A program made the translations under genes and the position numbers. DNA of 11,217 nt from Phenylobacterium sp. (GTDB lineage: Bacteria > Pseudomonadota > Alphaproteobacteria > Caulobacterales > Caulobacteraceae), in contig JAQVDF010000023.1 in assembly GCA_028698405.1 (NCBI GenBank), positions 1-11,217 of the forward strand, read 5' to 3'. How positions within the stretch are numbered: the first letter of the stretch is position 1; the number at the start of each line of letters is the position of its first letter. The notes beneath the pieces were generated by a model. It did not search any database. It was given only the letters and a program-made list of their open reading frames with translations, and had not been told where the DNA came from. Positions 1 to 4,932 of the stretch are shown piece after piece.

Positions 1-619
1 GCCCGCGGGCGCTCGCCGGCACCTCGAACACCCAGCCATGGTCCTTGGCAGCGCCGTCGCCGGCCTGCTGTACGGTCTCCTCGCAGGACAGCCACGAACC
101 CCAGGGCGTCGCTCCGCCAGAGCAGTTCACCGTCGTGCCCGTCAGGCTGAGGTGCTGGCTGACCCGCCGCCGGGCGGCCAGGTCGTAGACGATTGTCGTC
201 GTCCCGCCCGGGAGGGGACGCCCCTCGAGGTCAAGATCGTAAGCCTTCGTCCGGTCGATCCTGTCGATCAGCCGCAGTTCGGGCCCGGCCGGGCCGCGTT
301 CGATGTCGTCCGGCCATAGCTCGTGGTTGCGCACCAGCACGACGCGGGAACCGCCCAGCGGGAAGCAGGCCATGCCGTCGATCTTGCCCGGCACGTAGAG
401 GCCGTCGTCCATCGTCTCTCCGGCCCGGGAGACAATCCGGTAGGAGAAGCCTTCCGGCAAGTCGAAGACGCCACGGGGGTCCTTCCGCAACGGGCCGTAG
501 CCATAAATCTCGTTGCGGTAGGTGTCGTCCGCCGCCTTTTGCGCGCCCGCTCGGATTGCGTAACCGCCAAAGGCGGCGGTGACGGCGGCCGCGGCGATGA
601 ATCCTCGTCGGGTGGTCAT
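1..619 (-). CDS. PhoX/DUF839-family phosphatase-like protein, downstream paralogue (partial, C-terminus beyond the left edge)
   Basis: The first 206 residues of a PhoX-family (DUF839) protein are visible; the reading frame is still open at base 2. The N-terminus is a twin-arginine signal (TTRRGFIAAAA, residues 2-11) followed by a hydrophobic stretch, so export by Tat in folded form is expected. The family hallmark TVNCSGGATPWGSWLSCEE is at residues 163-181; its cysteine (C166) matches the position of the iron-ligand cysteine of PhoX phosphatases, which are Fe/Ca enzymes of the periplasm. By eye there are about 25 differences over some 173 aligned residues with the upstream gene at 719-2125, roughly 85 percent identity. 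Unlike that paralogue, it has no lipobox cysteine. The ATG at 619-617 has a good ribosome site (AAGGAA, minus strand 630-625). The 99-bp gap to the upstream gene suggests co-transcription. The substrate is unknown; many members of this shorter DUF839 group have no demonstrated phosphatase activity. Confidence 0.85.
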   Translation of the reverse strand, partial: MTTRRGFIAAAAVTAAFGGYAIRAGAQKAADDTYRNEIYGYGPLRKDPRGVFDLPEGFSYRIVSRAGETMDDGLYVPGKIDGMACFPLGGSRVVLVRNHELWPDDIERGPAGPELRLIDRIDRTKAYDLDLEGRPLPGGTTTIVYDLAARRRVSQHLSLTGTTVNCSGGATPWGSWLSCEETVQQAGDGAAKDHGWVFEVPASARG

Positions 620-718
620 GCGGGTTCCTTAGTCTGCGGCCGTCGCCCTGTCACTCGGAGGGAGCATAGCAGACGGCCCTGTGGCCAGCGGCAGGCTTCG
701 CCTGGCGGTTGCGCCGGT

Positions 719-2125
719 CTATGCTCGGAACTGCTCCCAGGGGCCGGTGATCGCGAGCGTGATCCCCGGCGAGATGATGTTCACGAAACAAGCCTTGCCG
801 TCCGGCGAGAAGCAGACGCCGGCCAGCTCTCCGTTGCCCTCGAAGACGTTGCGGGCGACCGTGTAGACCTTGCCTTCCGGAGTCAGCGCCCGCAGGTGGT
901 TGCGGTCGACGTCGGAGTAGCGGTCCTCGCAGGCGTAGATGTGTCCCCAGGGCGCGATCGTCAGGTTGTCGGCGAAGTCGAGCACCTGCTCGTCGTCCGG
1001 CTCGACGAACAGTTCGAGACGCCCGGGCTCGTCCGCCTCGCCCGGCTGGCCCTCGCGGGGGCTCGGGACATAGCGCAGGATCTGACCGTTCTGGGTCGGG
1101 CCCGACGAGGTGCAGGCGAAGTAGAGCGCATCGCCCCCGAAGAAGACCCCTTCGCCCCGGCCTACGAAGGCCGCGCCCGCCTTCTGACCGCGCAAGCGCA
1201 AGTCAGAATGCGGGTTGTCCGTTCCTTCGAGGTCGATCCAGGCGATCTCTTTACGATCGCCTGGCCGCCAGGTGATCGGTTCGTCCTTGAAGTTGCGAAC
1301 GTCGCCGCCTTCCGGCGCCTCGCGCAGGCCCAGCGCCTGCAGCCGCCCGCCCGCCTCGAGGCGTCGGCGGTCGTTCGGCAAAAAGCGGTAGAACAGGCCC
1401 AGATCGTCGCGGCTGTCCTCGGTCAGGTAGACGATCCCGGTGCGCGGATCGATCGCCGCCGCCTCGTGCTCGAAACGGCCGAGACCGAAAAGCGGCTTGG
1501 GCTCCGCCAGCCCGCGGGTGCGCACCGGCACCTCGAACACCCAGCCGTGGTCCTTGGCGGCGCTCTCGCCGGCCCTCAGCACCGCCTCCTCGCAGGAGAG
1601 CCACGTGCCCCAGGGGGTCGCCCCGCCAGCGCAGTTCACCGTCGTGCCCGTCAGGCTGAGGTGCTGGCTGACCCGCCGGCGGGCGGCCATGTCGTACACG
1701 ATGGTGGTCGTGCCCCCGGGAAGGGGGCGCCCGTCGAGGTCGAAGTCGTAGGCCTTCGTCCGGTCGATCCTGTCGAGCCGCCTCAAACGGGGACCGGCCG
1801 GGCCGCGTTCGATGTCGTCCGGCCAGAGCTCGTGGTTGCGCATCAGCGCGACGCGGGACCCGTCCAGCGGGAAGCAGGCCATGCCGTCGATCTTGCCCGG
1901 CACGTAGAGGCCGTCGTCCATCGTCTCGCCGGCCCGCGAGACGATCCGGTAGGAGAAGCCTTCCGGCAGGTCGAGGATGCGGTTCGGGTCCTCGCGGAGC
2001 GGGCCGTAGCCATAGACCTCGTTGCGGTAGGGATCAGGGCCGCCTCGCGCGCCCGTACGCATCGTGCAACTCGTCAAGACGGCGCCGGCGGCGCTCGCCG
2101 CTATGAGTCCGCGTCGGGTGATCAT
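719..2125 (-). CDS. PhoX/DUF839-family phosphatase-like Tat lipoprotein
   Basis: A complete 468-residue protein. It starts with a Tat motif (ITRRGLIAA, residues 2-10) and then a lipobox LTSC with C20, so it is probably exported by Tat and lipid-anchored. PhoX-family landmarks follow in order: NHELWPDD (98-104), TTVNCAGGATPWGTWLSCEE (161-180, candidate iron-ligand C165), FEHEAAAIDPRTGIVYLTED (218-237), then near the C-terminus GEGVFFGGDALYFACTSSGP and DNLTIAPWGHIYACED. These acidic and cysteine segments resemble the Ca/Fe-binding blades of the PhoX beta-propeller. The frame stays open to a TTG at 2188, but that start would add a charged leader in front of the Tat signal. The ATG at 2125 puts the signal at the N-terminus and has GGAGG 12 bases upstream. 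The protein is shorter than classical PhoX (about 600 or more residues), so it belongs to the compact DUF839 group of uncertain substrate. It is tandem with a close paralogue downstream. I see no clear pho box upstream. Confidence 0.88.
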   Translation of the reverse strand: MITRRGLIAASAAGAVLTSCTMRTGARGGPDPYRNEVYGYGPLREDPNRILDLPEGFSYRIVSRAGETMDDGLYVPGKIDGMACFPLDGSRVALMRNHELWPDDIERGPAGPRLRRLDRIDRTKAYDFDLDGRPLPGGTTTIVYDMAARRRVSQHLSLTGTTVNCAGGATPWGTWLSCEEAVLRAGESAAKDHGWVFEVPVRTRGLAEPKPLFGLGRFEHEAAAIDPRTGIVYLTEDSRDDLGLFYRFLPNDRRRLEAGGRLQALGLREAPEGGDVRNFKDEPITWRPGDRKEIAWIDLEGTDNPHSDLRLRGQKAGAAFVGRGEGVFFGGDALYFACTSSGPTQNGQILRYVPSPREGQPGEADEPGRLELFVEPDDEQVLDFADNLTIAPWGHIYACEDRYSDVDRNHLRALTPEGKVYTVARNVFEGNGELAGVCFSPDGKACFVNIISPGITLAITGPWEQFRA

Positions 2126-2191
2126 GGCGCGCCGTCGCCTCCGGCCGTACTGAGGTTCGACCAATATCACGGCTGCGAAGCCGCACAATGA

Positions 2192-2211
2192 TGCGGTACT
2201 ATATTACCGCA
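2192..2211. promoter_or_regulatory. 20-bp palindrome, candidate operator between the PhoX gene and rplM
   Basis: TGCGGTA (2192-2198) and TACCGCA (2205-2211) form a perfect 7-bp inverted repeat around CTATAT; 9 of 10 symmetric positions match. On the minus strand the centre reads TATAGT (2203-2198), a fair -10 box for the PhoX gene, so a bound repressor could cover that promoter. No good -35 lies 16-18 bp upstream of it. The AT-rich centre stands out in this GC-rich DNA. A run of five T follows at 2216-2220, so a hairpin terminator reading rightward is possible in form, but no rightward gene precedes it here. Confidence 0.45.
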
Positions 2212-2263
2212 CCGATTTTTCCCTTTGAATTCAAGGTGAGAGCCGAAATAGTCGTCGTCGGTG

Positions 2264-2292
2264 TTGACACTGGAGCGGCGGATGCGTAATGC
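2264..2292 (+). promoter_or_regulatory. candidate sigma-70 promoter of rplM-rpsI
   Basis: A perfect -35 hexamer TTGACA lies at 2264-2269. After 17 bp the -10 position holds TAATGC (2287-2292), which is a poor match. A start of transcription near 2298-2300 would give a leader of about 50 bases before the rplM ATG. The -35 box and its place directly before a ribosomal protein operon support the call; the weak -10 limits it. Confidence 0.45.
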
Positions 2293-2293
2293 C

Positions 2294-2324
2294 GCCCGCT
2301 CAAGTCACGGCGGGCTTCCGCCGT
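2294..2324 (+). promoter_or_regulatory. two mutually exclusive hairpins in the rplM leader
   Basis: GCCCGC (2294-2299) can pair with GCGGGC (2310-2315). Alternatively ACGGCGG (2307-2313) pairs with CCGCCGT (2318-2324) around a GCTT loop, a perfect 7-bp stem. The two share bases 2310-2313, so only one can form. No T-run follows, so neither is an intrinsic terminator. In E. coli the rplM-rpsI operon is known to be autoregulated by L13, so a leader structure bound by L13 is a reasonable guess here. If transcription starts at the promoter proposed above, the first stem would be only partly transcribed and only the second would matter. Confidence 0.35.
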
Positions 2325-2350
2325 CCCAGCATCGGACCCAAAGACCCATG

Positions 2351-2821
2351 ATGAAGACGACGGCTTCCCTGAAGCCCGCCGACGTCGAGAAGAAGTGGAT
2401 CGTGATCGACGCCGAGAACGCCGTGGTCGGCCGTCTCGCCACGTTCATCGCCAACCGTCTTCGCGGCAAGCACCGCCCCGACTACACCCCGCACGTCGAT
2501 TGCGGCGACATGGTCGTCGTGGTCAACGCCGACAAGGTGAAGTTCACCGGCAAGAAGCTGACCGACAAGGTCTACTACTGGCACACCGGCTATCCCGGCG
2601 GGATCAAGGAGCGCTCCGCAGACAAGATCCTCGGCGGCCGCTATCCGGAACGCGTCCTGGCCAAGGCGGTCGAGCGCATGCTGCCCAAGGAAAGTCCCCT
2701 GGCGCGCAAGCAGCTGACCCACCTGCGCATCTACGCGGGCGCCGAGCATCCGCATGCCGCCCAGAACCCCGAGACCATCGCGTTCGCCGAGCTGAACGCC
2801 AAGAACGTGCGGAGCGCGTAA
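2351..2821 (+). CDS. rplM: 50S ribosomal protein L13
   Basis: L13 is an early-assembly protein of the large ribosomal subunit. The 156-residue product ([16 protein letters not shown] start) carries the L13 core: [26 protein letters not shown] near the N-terminus, [19 protein letters not shown] and [19 protein letters not shown] in the middle, and the signature [30 protein letters not shown] towards the end. The length matches alphaproteobacterial L13 (about 155), slightly longer than E. coli L13 (142). Two ATG codons are adjacent at 2348 and 2351; the second gives the usual MKT start, but 2348 cannot be excluded. The open frame reaches back to a GTG at 2261, which would overlap the -35 box and add 29 unrelated residues, so it was not used. 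The stop is only 6 bases before rpsI, the usual two-gene operon. Confidence 0.97.
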   Translation: MKTTASLKPADVEKKWIVIDAENAVVGRLATFIANRLRGKHRPDYTPHVDCGDMVVVVNADKVKFTGKKLTDKVYYWHTGYPGGIKERSADKILGGRYPERVLAKAVERMLPKESPLARKQLTHLRIYAGAEHPHAAQNPETIAFAELNAKNVRSA

Positions 2822-2827
2822 GGCCCC

Positions 2828-3301
2828 ATGAGCGAGTCCCAAGGTTTCGAGGCCCTGCAGAGCCTCTCGTCGAACCCCGAAGCGGCGCCTGCCCGTGAGC
2901 CGATCCGCGACCAGTTCGGCCGCAGCTACGCCACCGGCAAGCGGAAGAACGCCATCGCCCGCGTGTGGATCAAGCCGGGCAAGGGCAAGATCACCATCAA
3001 CGGCCGCGACCAGGAGGTCTACTTCGCCCGGCCGGTGCTGCGGATGATGATCGCCCAGCCGCTGGAGATCGCCGACCGCCTCGGTCAGTTCGACGTCGAA
3101 GTCACCGTGAAGGGCTCGGGTCTCTCGGGCCAGGCCGGCGCCGTGCGCCACGGTCTCGCCAAGGCCCTGACCTACTACGAGCCGGAACTCCGCGCGGTGC
3201 TCAAGCCGCACGGCTTCCTGACCCGCGACCCGCGCGTCGTGGAGCGGAAGAAGTACGGCCGGGCCAAGGCTCGACGCAGCTTCCAGTTCTCGAAGCGCTG
3301 A
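2828..3301 (+). CDS. rpsI: 30S ribosomal protein S9
   Basis: S9 is a small-subunit protein of the head; its C-terminal tail reaches the P-site tRNA. The 157-residue product has the long N-terminal extension (about 30 residues, [20 protein letters not shown]...) normal for alphaproteobacteria, then [26 protein letters not shown], the S9 signature [19 protein letters not shown] near residues 97-115, and the invariant basic tail ending SFQFSKR. It lies 6 bases after the rplM stop with AAGG overlapping that stop codon, so translation is probably coupled. A strong intrinsic terminator follows 23 bases after its stop. Confidence 0.97.
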   Translation: MSESQGFEALQSLSSNPEAAPAREPIRDQFGRSYATGKRKNAIARVWIKPGKGKITINGRDQEVYFARPVLRMMIAQPLEIADRLGQFDVEVTVKGSGLSGQAGAVRHGLAKALTYYEPELRAVLKPHGFLTRDPRVVERKKYGRAKARRSFQFSKR

Positions 3302-3324
3302 CGCGCGCGGGACAACGCGTGCCA

Positions 3325-3366
3325 GGAAGGGCGCTTCGGGGGACCGGAGCGCCCTTTCCTTGTTTT
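3325..3366 (+). terminator. intrinsic terminator of rplM-rpsI
   Basis: Bases 3325-3339 pair with 3344-3358 to give a 15-bp stem (two G-U pairs, core AAGGGCGCT/AGCGCCCTT) closed by a GGGA tetraloop. It is followed by CTTGTTTT at 3359-3366. Stem length, tight loop and the U-rich tract are those of a textbook Rho-independent terminator, placed 23 bases after the rpsI stop. Confidence 0.9.
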
Positions 3367-3399
3367 GGCCGGAAGGTGCGGCCCCATCGTCGGGGCCAA
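3365..3399 (+). promoter_or_regulatory. alternative hairpins just upstream of the argC ribosome site
   Basis: GGCCCC (3380-3385) pairs with GGGGCC (3392-3397) to form a 6-bp GC stem ending one base before the Shine-Dalgarno sequence AAAGGA (3398-3403). A competing pairing of TTGGCC (3365-3370) with GGCCAA (3394-3399) would take up the first bases of that ribosome site. The two cannot coexist. Any control function is inference; GC-rich stems arise easily by chance in this genome. Confidence 0.25.
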
Positions 3400-3410
3400 A
3401 GGATCGCGAC

Positions 3411-4388
3411 ATGACCCACACGGTTTTCATCGACGGCGAGGCGGGCACCACGGGCCTGCAGATCCGCGACCGGCTCGCCGCCCGCGGCGACCTGGAGGTG
3501 CTCTCCATCGACCCGGCGCGGCGCAAGGACCCGCAGGCGCGGGCCGAGCTGCTGAACGCGGCCGACGCGGTCGTGCTCTGCCTGCCGGACGACGCCTCGC
3601 GCGAGGCGGTGTCGCTGATCCGCTCCAACACCGTGAAGGTGATCGACGCCTCGACCGCCTTCCGCACCGCGCCGGGCTGGGTCTACGGCTTCCCGGAGAA
3701 GAGCCGGGAGCAGCGCGAGCAGATCCGCAACGCCAGGCGGGTCGCCAACCCGGGCTGCTGGCCGACCGGCTTCATCGCGCTCGTCCGGCCGCTGGTCGAG
3801 GCGGGCCTGCTGCCGCGCGACTATCCGCTGACCGCGCACGGCGTCTCCGGCTACACGGGCGGCGGCAAGGGGCTGATCGCCGAGATGGAGGGCGAGCCTG
3901 CGTCCGGCACGCGCGACGCCTACCGGACCTACGGGATGACGCTGGCCCACAAGCACCTGCCTGAGATGGTGGCCAACACCGGCATCGACGGCCCGCCGGT
4001 GTTCTGCCCGGCCGTGGGCCGCTACGCCCAGGGAATGATCGTCGAGGTGCCGCTACACCTCGCGCGCCTGACGGGCAGGCCCGGCGCGGCCGACCTGCAC
4101 GCCGCGCTCGCCGCCGCCTACGAGGGCGAGCGGTTCGTGGAGGTGGCGAGCCTTGCCGAATGCGCCGAACTGCAGTCGGCCAGGGCAGGGGCGGCCGGCT
4201 ACGTCGCCGGGCTCGATCCCGAGGCGCTGAACGGCGCCAACCGCATGCGTCTGCACGTATTCGCCAACGAGCCGGCCGGGCAGGCGCGGCTCGTCGCTCT
4301 GCTCGACAACCTCGGCAAGGGCGCGTCGGGCGCGGCGGTGCAGAACCTCAACCTGATGCTCGGCATCGACGAGGGCGAGGGGCTCTAA
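3411..4388 (+). CDS. argC: N-acetyl-gamma-glutamyl-phosphate reductase (type 2)
   Basis: This enzyme reduces N-acetyl-glutamyl-5-phosphate to N-acetyl-glutamate-5-semialdehyde with NADPH, the third step of arginine (ornithine) synthesis in the cytoplasm. The 325-residue product starts VFIDGEAGTTGLQIRDRL, the dinucleotide-binding glycine loop typical of the shorter type 2 ArgC group. Further landmarks are DASTAFRTAPGWVYGFPE (79-95), the active-site segment RVANPGCWPTGF with nucleophile C116, AHGVSGYTGGGKG, and HKHLPEM. The length suits the type 2 family (about 310-325) rather than the longer type 1 enzyme. The ATG at 3411 has AAAGGA seven bases upstream. Upstream extension to 3360 would run through the rpsI terminator. 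I see no convincing promoter of its own in the 44 bases after that terminator, so read-through or a non-consensus promoter must serve it. Synteny after rplM-rpsI is, as far as I recall, common in alphaproteobacteria. Confidence 0.95.
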   Translation: MTHTVFIDGEAGTTGLQIRDRLAARGDLEVLSIDPARRKDPQARAELLNAADAVVLCLPDDASREAVSLIRSNTVKVIDASTAFRTAPGWVYGFPEKSREQREQIRNARRVANPGCWPTGFIALVRPLVEAGLLPRDYPLTAHGVSGYTGGGKGLIAEMEGEPASGTRDAYRTYGMTLAHKHLPEMVANTGIDGPPVFCPAVGRYAQGMIVEVPLHLARLTGRPGAADLHAALAAAYEGERFVEVASLAECAELQSARAGAAGYVAGLDPEALNGANRMRLHVFANEPAGQARLVALLDNLGKGASGAAVQNLNLMLGIDEGEGL

Positions 4389-4413
4389 ACCGGTCCGCCG
4401 TTTCGGCGAACGG

Positions 4414-4422
4414 TGATATGAT
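4414..4422 (+). promoter_or_regulatory. extended -10 promoter element of msrB
   Basis: TG-A-TATGAT at 4414-4422 matches the extended -10 form (TGnTATAAT with one mismatch). No -35 box is evident. Transcription would start near 4429, only a few bases before the msrB ATG codons at 4432 and 4438, predicting a leaderless or nearly leaderless mRNA. No Shine-Dalgarno sequence precedes the gene, which agrees. Confidence 0.4.
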
Positions 4423-4431
4423 CCATCGGCC

Positions 4432-4914
4432 ATGACCATGGATCGACGCAGCCTGCTGCTCGCCGCCGTGGCGGCCCTCGCGGCCCCTGGCGCGGCGCGC
4501 GGCGCCCAGGATTCCCATGCCGCCTCCCCATGGCGGCGGATCTCCGATGCGGATTGGAAGAAGAGGCTCTCGCCCACCGCCTACCGCGTGTTGCGCCACG
4601 AGGACACCGAGCGCGCGGGTACGAGCCCGCTGAACCGCGAGAAGCGGCGCGGGACCTACGTCTGCGCCGCCTGCGGCCTGGCGCTGTTCAAGTCCGATTG
4701 GAAGTACGAGTCCGGCACCGGCTGGCCGAGCTTCTACACCGTCATCAAGGACGCGATCGGCGTGAAGATGGACTACAGGATCGGCGTGCCGCGCAAGGAG
4801 TACCACTGCGCCCGCTGCCTCGGGCACCAGGGCCACGTCTTCCCGGACGGCCCGCGCCCCACCGGCCTGCGTTACTGCAACAACGGCGTGGCGCTGAAGT
4901 TCGTCCCTGCCTAG
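4432..4914 (+). CDS. msrB: peptide-methionine (R)-S-oxide reductase with Tat signal
   Basis: MsrB reduces the R-epimer of methionine sulfoxide in oxidised proteins. The 160-residue product is a single MsrB domain behind an export signal. The N-terminus DRRSLLLAAVAALAAPGAARG is a twin-arginine type signal, with cleavage likely around residues 23-25, so the enzyme should act in the periplasm. Zinc-site cysteine pairs are C78/C81 (YVCAACG) and C126/C129 (HCARCLGHQGHVFPDGP); GTGWPSFY (95-102) is the conserved substrate region. The catalytic cysteine is C149 in LRYCNNGVALKF. These five are the only cysteines, so no resolving cysteine is available inside the chain. Two in-frame ATG codons (4432, 4438) are possible; the second gives MDRRSLLL, equally good as a Tat start. 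It follows argC by 43 bases and converges on phaC with 13 bases between the stop codons. Confidence 0.93.
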   Translation: MTMDRRSLLLAAVAALAAPGAARGAQDSHAASPWRRISDADWKKRLSPTAYRVLRHEDTERAGTSPLNREKRRGTYVCAACGLALFKSDWKYESGTGWPSFYTVIKDAIGVKMDYRIGVPRKEYHCARCLGHQGHVFPDGPRPTGLRYCNNGVALKFVPA

Positions 4915-4932
4915 GCCGCAAGGCGCTCTAGG
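4910..4932. terminator. small inverted repeat containing both convergent stop codons (msrB/phaC)
   Basis: CCTAG (4910-4914) pairs with CTAGG (4928-4932), and inside it GCC-GCAA-GGC (4915-4924) forms a GNRA-capped stem, leaving a 3-base bulge (4925-4927). The TAG of msrB and the TAG of phaC, read on opposite strands, are part of the two arms. No T-run is present on either side, so function as a bidirectional terminator or as an RNA 3' end stabiliser is only inferred. It is the only structure between the two convergent genes. Confidence 0.35.

Noticed and set aside
692..704. Short hairpin CAGGC-TTC-GCCTG between the two PhoX genes as a terminator
   Set aside because: It has only five base pairs and no T-run on the minus strand; the outer bases pair poorly. 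The two genes may well be co-transcribed.
323..2191. A 622-codon rightward open frame antisense to the PhoX genes
   Set aside because: It lies opposite two well-supported PhoX-family genes and its protein has no family motifs. Long antisense frames are expected in GC-rich DNA.
2225..2234. TTGAATTCAA palindrome as an operator or -35 box
   Set aside because: It is ten bases long, and on the minus strand the spacing to the TATAGT is 25 bp, too long for sigma-70. I could not tie it to a function.
2300..3667. A 455-codon leftward open frame across rplM, rpsI and argC
   Set aside because: It is antisense to three clear genes, crosses the rpsI terminator, and reads as low-complexity Gly/Ala/Arg/Leu sequence typical of shadow frames.
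4398..4413. Hairpin after argC as a terminator
   Set aside because: The stem has six pairs with a wobble and is followed by TGATATGATCC rather than a T-run; the following bases look more like the msrB promoter.
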